Shown piece by piece: positions 27,531-37,784 of a DNA stretch of 64,000 nt (position 1 is the first letter of the stretch; each line of letters begins with the position of its first letter). The DNA lies in assembly GCA_018524345.1 (NCBI GenBank), contig JADQAZ010000002.1:372001-436000 (forward strand). Direction: 5' to 3'. The notes below the pieces were generated by a model. It saw only the letters and a program-made list of their open reading frames with translations. It ran no database searches and was not told the DNA's origin. The position numbers and the translations under genes were made by a program. Source of the stretch: Harenicola maris. Its GTDB lineage: Bacteria; Pseudomonadota; Alphaproteobacteria; Rhodobacterales; Rhodobacteraceae.

Positions 27531-27638
27531 AGTGATCCTTAATTGAAATTGGGCGCATGACGCGGAAAGGTCAATCGGGGTTGCATGATTGGCCCGGTGA
27601 TTGCAAACCAAGGAGCAAATCAAAAAGGACCTATCACT

Positions 27639-28349
27639 ATGCGCCCATCTGGCCGAGCTATCGACGCAATGCGCCCCATTTCCATTGAGCTTAGCCCCAC
27701 ACGCTACGCCGAAGGGAGCTGTATCATTCGCTGCGGCGAGACCCATGTTTTGTGCACGGCAACAGTGGACGAACGTGTGCCTTCCTTCATGAAGAACACA
27801 GGTCTGGGCTGGGTCACCGCCGAATACGGCATGTTGCCACGTGCAACTCACACCCGCATGCGGCGCGAGGCCAAAAATGGCCAGTCCGGAAGAACTCAGG
27901 AAATTCAACGACTTATTGGTCGATCCCTGCGCGCAGGTATTGACCGGAATGCACTGGGTGAGCGTCAGATCACTGTCGATTGTGATGTCCTGCAGGCCGA
28001 CGGCGGCACGCGCTGCGCGTCGATCACTGGTGGTTGGGTTGCCCTGCGGATGGCCGTGAACAATCTGATGAAGGCCGGTCTGGTCAAAACCGATCCCATT
28101 ATCGACAACGTCGCGGCGATCAGCTGTGGCATCTATGCGGGCCAAACCGTTCTTGATCTAGACTACGCCGAGGATAGCGAGGCCGGGACCGACGGTAACT
28201 TTATTATGACCGGCTCAGGCAAGATGATTGAATTGCAGGCTTCGGCAGAGGGGGCCACATTTTCCCGTGATCAGTTTGGTCAACTGATGGACCTGGCCGA
28301 AAAGGGCGTGGCTGAGCTCGTCGCCGCCCAAAACGCAGCGGTGGCCTAA
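27639..28349 (+). CDS. rph: Ribonuclease PH
   Basis: A phosphorolytic exonuclease that trims tRNA 3' ends. From ATG 27639-27641 ([20 protein letters not shown]), with an AAGGA ribosome-binding site, it has 236 aa. Typical segments are [20 protein letters not shown] (in part), the RNA-binding [13 protein letters not shown] and [18 protein letters not shown]. It is the first gene of an apparent operon rph-rdgB-hemW-ybaN and is divergent from hrcA. Confidence 0.96.
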   Translation: MRPSGRAIDAMRPISIELSPTRYAEGSCIIRCGETHVLCTATVDERVPSFMKNTGLGWVTAEYGMLPRATHTRMRREAKNGQSGRTQEIQRLIGRSLRAGIDRNALGERQITVDCDVLQADGGTRCASITGGWVALRMAVNNLMKAGLVKTDPIIDNVAAISCGIYAGQTVLDLDYAEDSEAGTDGNFIMTGSGKMIELQASAEGATFSRDQFGQLMDLAEKGVAELVAAQNAAVA

Positions 28350-28352
28350 CCC

Positions 28353-28964
28353 ATGCGGCGTTTCACTGGCGACAAACTCGTCATCGCTTCGCATAACAGC
28401 GGTAAGCTGCGCGAAATCGGCGCTCTGCTTCAACCCTTCGGGGTTGAGGTAACCTCTGCAGGCGATCTTGGCCTGCCGGAACCGGAGGAAACCGAGAATA
28501 CTTTCGTCGGGAACGCCCGGATCAAGGCCCATGCCAGTGCACGTGCATCAAACCTTCCCGCGCTTTCCGATGACAGCGGCATCCAGGTTGATGCCCTAGG
28601 CGGCGCGCCCGGCGTTTTCACCGCCGATTGGGCCGAAACAGGGCAGGGGCGTGATTTCACCATGGCCATGACGCGAGTTTGGAATGAGGTCCAAGAGACC
28701 AAAACGCCAGCTCCCTTCATTGCGCGTTTTTGTTGCACGCTGTGCCTTGCATGGCCGGATGGACACGATGAGGTCTTCGAAGGCAAGGTTGAGGGAACAC
28801 TGGAATGGCCGATGCGGGGGGAACATGGCTTTGGATTCGACCCCATGTTCATGCCGCTCGGCCATTCCGAAACCTTCGGCGAAATGGATCCGGCCATAAA
28901 ACACGCAATGAGCCATCGCGCGGACGCCTTCGCAAAACTTGTGGCAGGTTGCTTTGCTGAATGA
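28353..28964 (+). CDS. rdgB: Non-canonical purine NTP pyrophosphatase (RdgB/HAM1)
   Basis: It removes dITP, ITP and XTP from the nucleotide pool. The product has 203 aa; the substrate-binding N terminus [10 protein letters not shown], the motif [19 protein letters not shown] and the C-terminal GFGFDPMF with MSHRADAF are typical. It begins 3 bp after the rph stop and overlaps the start of hemW by 11 bp. Confidence 0.96.
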   Translation: MRRFTGDKLVIASHNSGKLREIGALLQPFGVEVTSAGDLGLPEPEETENTFVGNARIKAHASARASNLPALSDDSGIQVDALGGAPGVFTADWAETGQGRDFTMAMTRVWNEVQETKTPAPFIARFCCTLCLAWPDGHDEVFEGKVEGTLEWPMRGEHGFGFDPMFMPLGHSETFGEMDPAIKHAMSHRADAFAKLVAGCFAE

Positions 28965-30111
28965 TTGGCAACACGGCGGCTTTGGTCTCTACCTCCATTG
29001 GCCATTCTGTCAGGCAAAATGCCCCTATTGCGACTTCAATTCCCATGTCTCGCGGGAGGTGGATCAAGACGCTTGGCTTGAGGGGTTCAAGAACGAAATC
29101 AGTCTCTATTCCCGCCAAACAGAGGGAAGAACTCTCGATTCCATTTTCTTCGGGGGCGGCACTCCAAGCCTGATGACGCCCAAAACCGTGGAGGGCATCC
29201 TTGATACTGTGCGGTCCCATTGGGCCCTCGATACAGAGTGCGAAATCACCATGGAGGCCAACCCAACATCCGTAGAGGCGGCAAACTTCGAAGGTTATCG
29301 GAAGGCCGGCGTGAACAGGCTTTCTTTGGGCGTTCAATCCCTGAACGACCTAGATTTAAAGCGCCTTGGCCGCCTTCACGACGTTGCACAGGCTATGAAC
29401 GCCATCGAACTGGCCCGTTCAGTCTTCGATAATATGTCTTTCGACTTAATCTATGCCCGTCAGGATCAAACTATTGAGGATTGGGAGGATGAGCTGCACC
29501 GCGCACTTGCCTTAGAGCCTTCCCATATTTCGCTGTATCAATTGACCATTGAGGCGGGCACAGCCTTTGGCGATCGTTTCGCTGCAGGCATGTTAAAGGG
29601 GCTCCCGTCAGAGGATCTCGCCGCGGACATGTATGATCTCACCATTTCCACCTGCGCCGACGCGGGTCTTCTGTCTTACGAAGTGTCCAATTTTGCCCGT
29701 CCAGGTGTCGAATCCCGCCATAATAGGGTCTATTGGCGGACGGGCGATTACATCGGTATCGGCCCTGGGGCGCACGGTAGGATCACAGTGAATGGCACCC
29801 GATACGCAACAGAAGCTGCCAAGATGCCCGCCAAATGGCTTGATATGGCCAGTGAGGCGGGCGCTGAAACCGTTCGCGCCAAACTAAACGCTAAAGAAAT
29901 GGAGCAAGAGTTCCTGTTGATGGGTCTGAGGCTCACAGAGGGGGTAGATTTAGCGCGTCATCCCAGTTTGATCGCCGATCCTGATTTTCTGAAGAACTTC
30001 AAATATTTAAAGGACTTAGAGCTGATTAAAATGGTCGGCGATCGGCTCATTGTCACGCCCCAAGGCAGACCACTCCTGAATTCCGTCACCAGACAGCTAC
30101 TCGCGGATTAG
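28954..30111 (+). CDS. hemW: Radical SAM haem chaperone HemW
   Basis: HemW, once annotated as an oxygen-independent coproporphyrinogen oxidase, binds haem and delivers it to respiratory enzymes. The radical SAM cluster motif is CQAKCPYC (CxxxCxxC) near residue 20, followed by [10 protein letters not shown] and [14 protein letters not shown]. The N-terminal cysteine specific to true HemN is absent. No ATG is available in frame; I chose the TTG at 28954 (about 385 aa), with TTG 28939 or CTG 28957 as alternatives. It overlaps the end of rdgB. Confidence 0.92.
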   Translation: MLNDWQHGGFGLYLHWPFCQAKCPYCDFNSHVSREVDQDAWLEGFKNEISLYSRQTEGRTLDSIFFGGGTPSLMTPKTVEGILDTVRSHWALDTECEITMEANPTSVEAANFEGYRKAGVNRLSLGVQSLNDLDLKRLGRLHDVAQAMNAIELARSVFDNMSFDLIYARQDQTIEDWEDELHRALALEPSHISLYQLTIEAGTAFGDRFAAGMLKGLPSEDLAADMYDLTISTCADAGLLSYEVSNFARPGVESRHNRVYWRTGDYIGIGPGAHGRITVNGTRYATEAAKMPAKWLDMASEAGAETVRAKLNAKEMEQEFLLMGLRLTEGVDLARHPSLIADPDFLKNFKYLKDLELIKMVGDRLIVTPQGRPLLNSVTRQLLAD

Positions 30112-30113
30112 CC

Positions 30114-30467
30114 ATGAAACCCATTTGGGCCATATGCGGTGGACTCGCCCTTTTACTCGGCACATTGGGGATTCCACTCCCTCTATTACCCACAGTCCCA
30201 TTCTATTTGCTTGCCGCGTTCTGCTTTGCGCAAAGCTCCCCACGGCTCCACAAATGGCTCCTTGAACACAAAACCTTTGGCCCTCCGATAAGAGAGTGGA
30301 ATGAACGCGGCTCCATAACCCGTAGAGCAAAAATCCTCGCGACCATCTCCATGGCCGTCGCAATCGCCATTTCGATCGCGCTAGGATTCTCTTGGAGGGT
30401 TATTGGCCTGCAGGTGACCGTCATGGCCGCCGTAATGCTGTTTATCTGGACACGTCCAGAGGCGTAG
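30114..30467 (+). CDS. DUF454 (YbaN-type) membrane protein
   Basis: A 117-aa inner-membrane protein of unknown function. It shows a first hydrophobic segment (about 4-24, GGLALLLGTLGIPLPLLPTV), the family signature PTVPFYLLAAFCFAQSSPRLHKWL (in part) and two C-terminal membrane segments (about 70-113). It starts 2 bp after hemW, so it is probably translated with it. Its 3' end overlaps the convergent parB by 26 bp, so the overlap codes in both directions. Confidence 0.85.
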   Translation: MKPIWAICGGLALLLGTLGIPLPLLPTVPFYLLAAFCFAQSSPRLHKWLLEHKTFGPPIREWNERGSITRRAKILATISMAVAIAISIALGFSWRVIGLQVTVMAAVMLFIWTRPEA

Positions 30468-31329
30468 CGCTCAAAACGCGAAGCAAAGCATCCAGTTCAT
30501 CGAGGTTTTTATAGGAAAGTGTCATCTTTCCAGCACCGCTAGACCCCGTCTGGTTGATAGAAACCCCAACACCCAAATTCGCGGTCATCTCCCGTTCGAG
30601 AGCCACAGTATCGGCATCTTTCCCGGTACCACCCGGTGATTTACGCTTGCTCGAAGGCTCTTTACCCAGCTTTTCCGCATCGCGAACCGATAGGCCCTTC
30701 GCCACGATCATTTTCGCGAGCTCTTCTGGATTATCAGCAGTGACCAAAGTCCTCGCGTGCCCGGCAGTCAGTGTTTTGTTCTGAACCATTTCCTGAACAG
30801 AGGCTGGCAGCCCCAATAACCTCAAAAGGTTTGCAATGTGGCTTCGGCTTTTTCCCAGGGCGCTCGATACTTGTTCTTGTGTGTGACCATAGCGATCAAT
30901 CAACTGCTGGTAGCCTCGGGCTTCCTCGATCGGATCAAGATCGGCGCGTTGAATGTTCTCGATAATGGCGAGCTCGAAGACCTCTGTGTCATCCAACTCG
31001 CGAATCAGAACGGGAACTTCGTGCAATTTGGCGATCTGCGCCGCGCGCCAGCGGCGCTCACCTGCAACAATCTGGTATCCTCCGGACGGCAGGGGCCGCA
31101 CGATAAGGGGCTGAATGATCCCCTTGGCCTCAATGCTCTTTGCCAAGTCAGCCAAAGCTTCCTCATCAAAGTGCACCCTTGGCTGATCGGGGTTTGGATA
31201 AACCTGCTCAATCGGCAATTGGGCTTCGCCTGCAACCTTGGTCTCGCTTGCTTCGTCCACCGGTTGCACCGCCACATCGGCCATCAGTGCGGAAAGGCCT
31301 CGGCCTAGACCTCTTTTCTTTTCTGCCAT
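30442..31329 (-). CDS. parB: Chromosome partitioning protein ParB
   Basis: ParB binds parS, spreads as a CTP-dependent clamp and helps segregate the origin. The 295-aa product has KRGLGRGLSALM at the N terminus (contact with ParA), YPNPDQPRVHFDEEAL, the CTP-binding motifs GERRWRAAQ and ENIQRADLDPIEEA, a helix-turn-helix (about 140-180, QVSSALGKSRSHIANLLRLL) and a C-terminal dimer domain. Three perfect parS sites lie within 1.1-3.3 kb. It ends the apparent operon rho-mnmE-mnmG-rsmG-parA-parB. Confidence 0.97.
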   Translation of the reverse strand: MAEKKRGLGRGLSALMADVAVQPVDEASETKVAGEAQLPIEQVYPNPDQPRVHFDEEALADLAKSIEAKGIIQPLIVRPLPSGGYQIVAGERRWRAAQIAKLHEVPVLIRELDDTEVFELAIIENIQRADLDPIEEARGYQQLIDRYGHTQEQVSSALGKSRSHIANLLRLLGLPASVQEMVQNKTLTAGHARTLVTADNPEELAKMIVAKGLSVRDAEKLGKEPSSKRKSPGGTGKDADTVALEREMTANLGVGVSINQTGSSGAGKMTLSYKNLDELDALLRVLSATPLDVSR

Positions 31330-31338
31330 GTCAGCCTC

Positions 31339-32139
31339 TTAACCCGAATGTTTTTCTATCATTTCAACAGCAAGGCTCCGATAGGCCTGGCTCCCTTTGG
31401 AAAGTGTGTCATATTCCAAAACCGGCAGAGCGAATGACGGCGCCTCTGATACGCGCACGTTACGCGGAATTTGCGTAGAATACACCAAATCGCCAAGCGC
31501 TTCGCGCGCATCCTCTTCGACCTGCAAGGACAAGTTGTTACGGCGATCATACATTGTCAGAACCACGCCCTCGATCCTGAGGTCCTGATTGGCGGTTTGC
31601 CGGACCTCCCGTACGCTCATCATAAGCTGGGAAAGTCCCTCAAGAGCGAAAAACTCGCTTTGTAAGGGCACCAACACGGAGTCGGCCGCAACCATAGCGT
31701 TAACCGTCAACAAGTTGAGGGAGGGTGGGCAATCGATCAATATGTAGTCGAGGGCAAACTTATCAATGGCTGGCTGCCGCAAAGCATCGCGCAGAAGATA
31801 GCTTCGTTTTTCGTTGGATACCAATTCAACATCGGCAGAACTGAGGTCGGTCGTAGAGGGCGCAATCCATAGTTTCTTTGTTTGAGTTGGAACAACAACG
31901 GCATCCAGCTCAGCTTCTTCCAACAACAGATCGTATGTCGTTAGCTTTCGATCCACTACATCTATGCCCAATCCCGTCGAAGCATTCCCCTGAGGGTCGA
32001 GATCCACCAACAATACGGACTTTCCGGATTCTGCCAAAGCTGCAGCCAAGTTTATGCTGGTAGTTGTTTTTCCGACACCGCCTTTTTGGTTTGCGATAGC
32101 AATAATTCGCGGGGCAGGGGGCCTTGTGGGGTCAAGCAC
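31339..32139 (-). CDS. parA: Chromosome partitioning ATPase ParA
   Basis: ParA drives movement of ParB-parS complexes along the nucleoid. I start at GTG 32137-32139 (266 aa; then LDPTRPPAPRIIAIANQKGG), preceded by GGAG. The deviant Walker A is NQKGGVGKTTT, followed by VLLVDLDPQGNASTGLG and DYILIDCPPSLNLLTVNA. The start overlaps the end of rsmG by 8 bp, and the stop is 9 bp before parB. Confidence 0.96.
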   Translation of the reverse strand: MLDPTRPPAPRIIAIANQKGGVGKTTTSINLAAALAESGKSVLLVDLDPQGNASTGLGIDVVDRKLTTYDLLLEEAELDAVVVPTQTKKLWIAPSTTDLSSADVELVSNEKRSYLLRDALRQPAIDKFALDYILIDCPPSLNLLTVNAMVAADSVLVPLQSEFFALEGLSQLMMSVREVRQTANQDLRIEGVVLTMYDRRNNLSLQVEEDAREALGDLVYSTQIPRNVRVSEAPSFALPVLEYDTLSKGSQAYRSLAVEMIEKHSG

Positions 32140-32758
32140 GACGAATATCTCCAATTTCCAACACGGCACTTTCTGCACCGGTACGGCTTTGATGGGCAAT
32201 AACGTTGAAATGCCATGTTTTTCTGGCTTCTTCCACCTCTATCATGTGGTTGGCGCCCTTTAGGAAAAGACATTTTCCATTTGGCGCAAGCAAGCGTTCT
32301 GCGTGGCCTAACAAGTCCGAAAGAGGAGCCAACGCTCTTGCAGTCAAAACATCTGCAGTACCTGCTGTGTATTTTTCGATACGCATGGGATGAACTTGAA
32401 GGGGTGTCTTTGTTTCACGTGAAACAGTCCTGAGGAACGTGGCTTTCCTCTGATCGCTTTCAACTAAGTGAACGCGACTGTCGGGGGATTTTTCCTGAAG
32501 AAAAATCGCACATGGAATACCCGGCATTCCGCCGCCCGATCCAACATCGACCCAAACAGCATCTTTCTCACCGCCCCATTGAATAAGCTGCAATGAATCT
32601 GAAATGTGCCGAACCCACGCATCTGCCAGCGTGGACTTAGAAACTAGATTGATGTGTGGATTCCACTTACGAAGAAGATCGACATACTGTTGAAGTTTCT
32701 CGGTTGTTTCACGTGAAACATCATACCCGCCAAGAACACCGCTTATGCCTTCGTCCAT
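32132..32758 (-). CDS. rsmG: 16S rRNA (guanine-527-N7)-methyltransferase
   Basis: RsmG (GidB) methylates G527 of 16S rRNA using SAM. From ATG 32756-32758 it has 208 aa and overlaps the mnmG stop by one base (TGATG). The core shows DLLRKWNPHINLVSKSTL, SAM motif I VDVGSGGGMPGIP and VESDQRKATFLRTVSRET. The pentapeptide VSRET occurs twice (residues 14-18 and about 113-117), each time encoded by a perfect parS palindrome. Confidence 0.96.
   Translation of the reverse strand: MDEGISGVLGGYDVSRETTEKLQQYVDLLRKWNPHINLVSKSTLADAWVRHISDSLQLIQWGGEKDAVWVDVGSGGGMPGIPCAIFLQEKSPDSRVHLVESDQRKATFLRTVSRETKTPLQVHPMRIEKYTAGTADVLTARALAPLSDLLGHAERLLAPNGKCLFLKGANHMIEVEEARKTWHFNVIAHQSRTGAESAVLEIGDIRRA
32411..32426. 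other. parS site 1 (ParB binding)
   Basis: TGTTTCACGTGAAACA, a perfect 16-bp palindrome identical to the widely conserved bacterial parS core. It lies inside rsmG, where the minus strand reads GTT TCA CGT GAA ACA (Val-Ser-Arg-Glu-Thr). About 5.6 kb from the predicted origin. Confidence 0.93.
32705..32720. other. parS site 2 (ParB binding)
   Basis: The same perfect 16-bp palindrome as site 1, in the 5' part of rsmG and also encoding VSRET (residues 14-18). It lies 278 bp from site 1. Confidence 0.93.
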
Positions 32759-34629
32759 CACGCGCCCCGTGCCAATTGTTGACGACGAAGATGGGATAGC
32801 AAGAGTGTTAACGCCGCTGGAGTCATCCCCTCAATGCGACCAGCCTGCGCAAGTGTTTCGGGGGCAACACGTATAAGCTTCTCTTTTACTTCATTGGATA
32901 GACCTTCCAGTGACGAAAATGGAAAATCATGAGGTATTCTCACATTTTCATCTCGCTGAAGGGCTTCTGCATCCTTATCTTGACGCGCAACATAGTTTGC
33001 ATAGAGAGCATCCTTAGCAACTTGGTCCACGACTTGCGGGTCCAACTCAGAAACTTCCCCGCTTATGGAGCAAAGTGCTGCTGGTGTTCCCATTGGCAAT
33101 CCCAAGACCTCAAATCCAGTCCGACGCGGACCATCCGGATTCACCTTAACTCCTGCGCCCGCCAGTTCACGTGATGAAAACTTCAAACCATCCAGAATAG
33201 AGCGCGTTTTCTCCAACTGCTCCATCTTGTCTGCGAACACCATCCTTCGGGCTTCAGAAACACAGCCGGCCCCAATCCCGATTGGCGTCAACCTTTGATC
33301 GGCGTTATCAGCACGAAGGACCAGCCGGAATTCAGCTCGACTTGTGAACATCCGATAGGGTTCCGCAACACCTTGAGTCACCAAGTCATCAATCATTACA
33401 CCGATGTAGCTGGCATCACGAGTGAACCGAATTGGCTCTTTGTTGGCATTTGCCGCATTCAAACCAGCAACCAAACCTTGGGCGGCGGCCTCTTCATACC
33501 CGGTTGTCCCGTTGATCTGCCCAGCAAGATACAACCCGGGTAGTTTTCGAAGTTCGAGGCTGTGGCTGAGCGCCCTAGGATCGACGTAGTCGTACTCAAT
33601 GGCATAACCCGGTTGCAATATTTTCACCTGCTCAAGGCCAACCATTGACCGGACATAATCTGTCTGCACATCAACGGGCAGGGAGGTTGAGATTCCGTTG
33701 GGATAGATTGTATGATCGTCCAAACCCTCCGGCTCCAAGAAGACCTGATGGCTATCCTTGCCGGCGAATCGGACGATCTTATCCTCGATAGAGGGACAAT
33801 AGCGGGGTCCGGTGCCGGAGATACGGCCACCATACATGGCCGACCGATCAAGGTTTTTTTGAATTATTTCATGTGTTTGAACGTTGGTATGCGTAATCCC
33901 ACAAGCGATCTGTCGGTTCTGAACATGGCCTGAAAGAAACGAGAACTGCACCGGATCCTCGTCGGCTTCTTGAGATTCTAGATTGGTCCAATCAATCGTA
34001 CGCCCATCAAGGCGGGGCGGCGTTCCGGTCTTCAAGCGACCCAATTCAAGATCGAGTTCATCCATACGTTCCGCAAGGCGAACAGAAGGAGCATCTCCCA
34101 TACGACCCGCTTCATGTGTCTCATCCCCAATATGGATCAGACCACGCAAAAAAGTTCCCGTTGTCAGAACAACGGATGTACTGAACACTTGTGACCCATC
34201 AGCCAGAACAACGCCCACACATTTCCCGTTCCGAACGATGAGATCACAAACTTCTGCTTCCAAGAGACGCAAGCCATCCGCCGCAGCAAATTCCGCAGCA
34301 GCAGCCGCAGCATACAGGTTACGATCAGCCTGCGTGCGGGGTCCCTGTACTGCGGGGCCCTTTTTACGGTTCAGAAGGCGAAACTGAATGCCCGAGGCAT
34401 CGGCCAATCGGCCCATAATCCCATCAAACGCATCAATTTCACGAACCAAATGCCCCTTACCCAAGCCACCGATGGCCGGGTTACAGGACATCACGCCTAA
34501 ATCTCTCCGCCGCATCGTGATCAGGCAAACCCGTGCACCCATACGCCATGCGGCATGAGCCGCCTCAGCGCCTGCATGGCCTCCACCGACTACAACTACG
34601 TCGAAATCTTGATGTTTCACGTGAAACAT
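32758..34629 (-). CDS. mnmG: tRNA uridine-5-carboxymethylaminomethyl modification enzyme MnmG (GidA)
   Basis: With MnmE it modifies the wobble uridine of several tRNAs. It is an FAD enzyme of 623 aa from ATG 34627-34629 ([20 protein letters not shown]); an upstream GTG at 34647 is possible. The FAD-binding [33 protein letters not shown] (in part) and [13 protein letters not shown] are typical. The first codons MFHVKH are encoded by a parS palindrome. The 5' end is close to the mnmE stop, and the 3' end overlaps rsmG. Confidence 0.97.
   Translation of the reverse strand: MFHVKHQDFDVVVVGGGHAGAEAAHAAWRMGARVCLITMRRRDLGVMSCNPAIGGLGKGHLVREIDAFDGIMGRLADASGIQFRLLNRKKGPAVQGPRTQADRNLYAAAAAAEFAAADGLRLLEAEVCDLIVRNGKCVGVVLADGSQVFSTSVVLTTGTFLRGLIHIGDETHEAGRMGDAPSVRLAERMDELDLELGRLKTGTPPRLDGRTIDWTNLESQEADEDPVQFSFLSGHVQNRQIACGITHTNVQTHEIIQKNLDRSAMYGGRISGTGPRYCPSIEDKIVRFAGKDSHQVFLEPEGLDDHTIYPNGISTSLPVDVQTDYVRSMVGLEQVKILQPGYAIEYDYVDPRALSHSLELRKLPGLYLAGQINGTTGYEEAAAQGLVAGLNAANANKEPIRFTRDASYIGVMIDDLVTQGVAEPYRMFTSRAEFRLVLRADNADQRLTPIGIGAGCVSEARRMVFADKMEQLEKTRSILDGLKFSSRELAGAGVKVNPDGPRRTGFEVLGLPMGTPAALCSISGEVSELDPQVVDQVAKDALYANYVARQDKDAEALQRDENVRIPHDFPFSSLEGLSNEVKEKLIRVAPETLAQAGRIEGMTPAALTLLLSHLRRQQLARGA
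34613..34628. other. parS site 3 (ParB binding)
   Basis: Third identical copy of the 16-bp parS palindrome, at the very start of mnmG. Here the minus strand reads it in another frame, as ATG TTT CAC GTG AAA CAT (Met-Phe-His-Val-Lys-His). About 3.4 kb from the predicted origin. Confidence 0.93.
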
Positions 34630-34643
34630 CCCTTCCTTTGTTG

Positions 34644-35936
34644 TCACTTCCCAATGCAGAAATTGGAGAAGATTTCCCCCAAAACGTCCTCTACACCCAC
34701 ACTACCAATCAAATTGTCCAAAGCGGAGAGGGCATTTCGCATTTCCTCTGCCGCAAGTTCGATGCGTTCCCGCCCGACCTCTAACTCACTTCGTGCCGAA
34801 TCCAAAGCCTTAGCACCCCGTAGTAGAGCATCCGCATGCCTTGAGTGCGTCGCGGTCTGGACGGAGGCAACTCTACCCATCAGTTTCGCTTGAACTTCAT
34901 CCAAAAGGGCAGGGATCCCGTCCCCCGTAACTGCGGAAACCTTGATGCCTTCGCTATTCATACCAGCCAAGTCAGACTTAGCAGAAATAAGGATATCTTC
35001 TCCGGTTTCAAATGATTCGATAGCCTTGGCATCAAACCAAATTCGAATATCCGCCGAAGCCGCGCGCTTTCTGGCACGCTCGATCCCCATGGATTCAATC
35101 TCGTTTTCCGCCTCACGGAGGCCAGCAGTATCAACAACGCTCACTGGGAGGCCATGAAGATCGAGATGAACCTCGATAAGGTCCCGGGTCGTTCCCGCAA
35201 TATCGGAGGTCAACGCCACATCCCGTTTTGCAAGTGCATTCAAGAGCGTAGATTTACCGGCATTCGGCGGACCAAGAAGCACGACTTCAAAACCAGATCG
35301 TACCCGTTCAGCCACCCCTACACCTTTTGCTTCCTGCCGCAGTTCGTTCTCGATTACTTTATTAGTTTCAATGAGTTGAGATAAATCAATAGTGTCAATT
35401 TCTTCCTCGGAGAAGTCAATTAACGCTTCGATCTGACCCATTACACTCAACAAGCCACTGCGCCAGCCATCAGCCATCTCACGCAAAGCACCAGAAAGAA
35501 CACGTTGTGCTTGAATGCGTTGAACCTCTGTCTCGGCCTCAAGAAGCGCACTCAGGCCTTCAACCTGCGCAAGGTCCATCTTGCCGTTCTCAAGCGCCCG
35601 TCTCGTGAACTCACCGGCTTCCGCAGCACGCAAACCTTCGCGCGCTCCAAGATCGTTCAGCACTGCAGAGATAATTGCAGGGCTGCCATGCAAGTGAAGC
35701 TCCGCCGAGGCCTCTCCTGTAAAACTTTTCCCATCCGCAAAATACAACACCAGAGCGGTATCCAGCTTTTCGCCATCCAAGGAATAGATCGGAAGCAGCG
35801 AGGCAACGCGTTCAACAGGAAGCTTCCCGCATATATCGAACAGAGCCCTAGGCACCTTTGCCCCTGACAGACGGATAACCGCGACGCCTGACCGCCCCTG
35901 CGGTGTCGCAAGGGCAAAGATCGTATCCGCCGACAT
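34644..35936 (-). CDS. mnmE: tRNA modification GTPase MnmE
   Basis: MnmE (TrmE) partners with MnmG in wobble uridine modification. The 430-aa product has the tetrahydrofolate-binding N domain ([20 protein letters not shown]), a helical domain, an inserted G domain with [14 protein letters not shown], the G2 motif IAGTTRD and G3 VDTAGLRE, and the conserved C-terminal CIGK with the catalytic Cys427. It follows rho after 10 bp. The DNA is noticeably richer in A+T than the window average. Confidence 0.96.
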   Translation of the reverse strand: MSADTIFALATPQGRSGVAVIRLSGAKVPRALFDICGKLPVERVASLLPIYSLDGEKLDTALVLYFADGKSFTGEASAELHLHGSPAIISAVLNDLGAREGLRAAEAGEFTRRALENGKMDLAQVEGLSALLEAETEVQRIQAQRVLSGALREMADGWRSGLLSVMGQIEALIDFSEEEIDTIDLSQLIETNKVIENELRQEAKGVGVAERVRSGFEVVLLGPPNAGKSTLLNALAKRDVALTSDIAGTTRDLIEVHLDLHGLPVSVVDTAGLREAENEIESMGIERARKRAASADIRIWFDAKAIESFETGEDILISAKSDLAGMNSEGIKVSAVTGDGIPALLDEVQAKLMGRVASVQTATHSRHADALLRGAKALDSARSELEVGRERIELAAEEMRNALSALDNLIGSVGVEDVLGEIFSNFCIGK

Positions 35937-35946
35937 AGCCGTTAGC

Positions 35947-37218
35947 TCAGGTGTTCATTGAATCGAAGAATTCCGCATTCGACTTGGTTTGCTTCAACTT
36001 CGAAATCAGGAATTCGATGGCATCCGTCGTCCCCATCGGATTGAGGATACGGCGCAAGACAAAAGTCTTCTGGAGGTCGTTCTTGTCAACCAAGAGGTCC
36101 TCTTTCCGTGTCCCGGACTTAAGGATGTCCATCGCAGGGAAGACGCGCTTGTCCGCAACCTTACGATCAAGGACAATCTCCGAGTTACCGGTCCCTTTGA
36201 ATTCCTCAAAGATAACCTCGTCCATCCGGCTACCTGTATCGATCAGAGCGGTCGCAATGATTGTCAAAGATCCGCCTTCTTCGATGTTACGCGCCGCACC
36301 AAAGAAGCGCTTCGGCCGTTGCAGAGCATTGGCATCAACACCGCCCGTCAGAACCTTACCCGAGGAGGGCACAACAGTGTTAAAGGCGCGGCCCAGACGG
36401 GTGATCGAATCCAGCAAAATGACAACGTCACGCTTATGCTCAACCAGACGTTTCGCTTTCTCGATGATCATCTCGGAAACAGCAACGTGACGTGTGGCAG
36501 GTTCGTCAAAGGTTGAGGACACAACCTCCCCCTTCACCGACCGCTTCATATCGGTAACTTCCTCAGGGCGCTCATCGATCAGCAAAACGATCAAATAGCA
36601 CTCGGGATGGTTCTTCTCGATCGAATGGGCGATGTTTTGCAACAGAACCGTCTTACCCGTCCGCGGAGGCGCAACGATCAAGGACCGCTGACCCTTACCA
36701 ATCGGGGAGACCAGATCAATGATCCGCGCAGACCTGTCCTTAATCGTTGGATCCTCGATTTCCATGTTCAAACGCTCATCAGGATAGAGCGGCGTCAGGT
36801 TATCGAAGTTGATCTTGTGGCGGGCTTTTTCAGGCTCTTCAAAGTTGATCTCTGTCACGTTCGTCAGGCAGAAATACCGCTCACTCTCCCGCGGCGCCTG
36901 AATAACCCCCACAAGCGTATCCCCTGTCCGCAAAGCGTGGCTGCGGATCATTTCGGGGGAGACATAGATATCATCCGGACCCGGCAAATAGTTCGCCTCG
37001 GGAGACCGCAGAAAACCGAACCCGTCCTGCATCACCTCAAGGACGCCGTCACCGGCGATTTGCCAGCCATCTTCGGCCCGCTCCTTGAGGATGGAGAACA
37101 TCATATCGCCCTTGCGCATCGTCGATGCGTTGTCGATCTCAAGCTCCTCAGCCATGGACAGCAAGGACGCAGGGCTTTTCGCCTTCAGCTCAGCAAGAGA
37201 CAGGGTTTCTTGGGTCAT
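35947..37218 (-). CDS. rho: Transcription termination factor Rho
   Basis: A hexameric RNA-dependent ATPase that terminates transcription. The 423-aa product has the N-terminal SAP-like helix region ([20 protein letters not shown]), the cold-shock RNA-binding domain ([20 protein letters not shown]), Walker [13 protein letters not shown], the [13 protein letters not shown] Walker B region and the R-loop region [19 protein letters not shown] (core). It is likely the first gene of the minus-strand run leading to parB, with its own promoter just after hemJ. Confidence 0.97.
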   Translation of the reverse strand: MTQETLSLAELKAKSPASLLSMAEELEIDNASTMRKGDMMFSILKERAEDGWQIAGDGVLEVMQDGFGFLRSPEANYLPGPDDIYVSPEMIRSHALRTGDTLVGVIQAPRESERYFCLTNVTEINFEEPEKARHKINFDNLTPLYPDERLNMEIEDPTIKDRSARIIDLVSPIGKGQRSLIVAPPRTGKTVLLQNIAHSIEKNHPECYLIVLLIDERPEEVTDMKRSVKGEVVSSTFDEPATRHVAVSEMIIEKAKRLVEHKRDVVILLDSITRLGRAFNTVVPSSGKVLTGGVDANALQRPKRFFGAARNIEEGGSLTIIATALIDTGSRMDEVIFEEFKGTGNSEIVLDRKVADKRVFPAMDILKSGTRKEDLLVDKNDLQKTFVLRRILNPMGTTDAIEFLISKLKQTKSNAEFFDSMNT

Positions 37219-37295
37219 ACATCAGCCTTTTAGCGCAGGTCTTATGCGCGGATTTTAAATTCGGGGAATACTCTGACAGAACAGTCAGCGAGGGA

Positions 37296-37324
37296 GTGCT
37301 ACTCCGGAACCCAAGCTAAGTCAA
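37296..37324 (-). promoter_or_regulatory. Putative rho promoter
   Basis: On the minus strand TTGACT (37319-37324) and TAGCAC (37296-37301) are 17 bp apart, starting 8 bp past the hemJ stop. The predicted leader of about 70 nt contains a small hairpin (CTGAC/GTCAG, 37272-37287). The -35 is good and the -10 is poor. Confidence 0.4.
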
Positions 37325-37331
37325 TCCAAGG

Positions 37332-37784
37332 CTAAAATGGCCGAGCGATCACAGAGATGACAATGATCACCATGAACAGGGTTGGAACTTCGTTCATGAT
37401 CCGGAAATCCCGCCCGCTGCGCAGGTTTTCCCCCGCTGCAAGCTCCTTGCGCCTCCGTCCGAGCCAGTGATGAAACCAGGTCATCCCCAGAATGCCGACC
37501 AGTTTGGAATATGGCCAACCCGCGCCCCAATCAACCACACCGGGAACCGACACGAGCAGCAGGCCCGCGATCCATGCCACGATCATCGCTGGGTTCATGA
37601 TTATTCTAAGCAGCTTCTGTTCCATCTCGATGAAAACGGGAATGATCTGCGGTGTCTTCTCGCCTTTCTCGACATGGTTCACGAAGAGCCGCGGTAAATA
37701 GAGCAAACCCGCCATCCATGAGATGACAGCAAGTATATGGATCACCTTGATCCATGGATAGAGCGTGACAAGAATTTCGGACAT
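37332..37784 (-). CDS. hemJ: Protoporphyrinogen IX oxidase HemJ
   Basis: HemJ is the membrane-bound oxidase that makes protoporphyrin IX in most alphaproteobacteria lacking HemG and HemY. The 150-aa product has about four membrane segments. Typical are IKVIHILAVISWMAGLLYLP (conserved His in KVIHILAV), RLFVNHVE and the C-terminal FRIMNEVPTLFMVIIVI. It is the gene bordering the origin on the left and is transcribed away from it. Confidence 0.92.
   Translation of the reverse strand: MSEILVTLYPWIKVIHILAVISWMAGLLYLPRLFVNHVEKGEKTPQIIPVFIEMEQKLLRIIMNPAMIVAWIAGLLLVSVPGVVDWGAGWPYSKLVGILGMTWFHHWLGRRRKELAAGENLRSGRDFRIMNEVPTLFMVIIVISVIARPF

Noticed and set aside
26451-27638. CIRCE element for hrcA/grpE
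   Set aside because: No TTAGCACTC-N9-GAGTGCTAA-like repeat is present upstream of hrcA or between hrcA and grpE.
27531-28145. Extended N terminus of HrcA by about 200 residues
   Set aside because: The extension is antisense to rph and lacks HrcA similarity; the ATG at 27528-27530 begins exactly at the family N terminus.
33160-33182. Fourth parS site in mnmG
   Set aside because: TTCACGTGATGAAA keeps only the central CACGTGA; the palindrome is broken.
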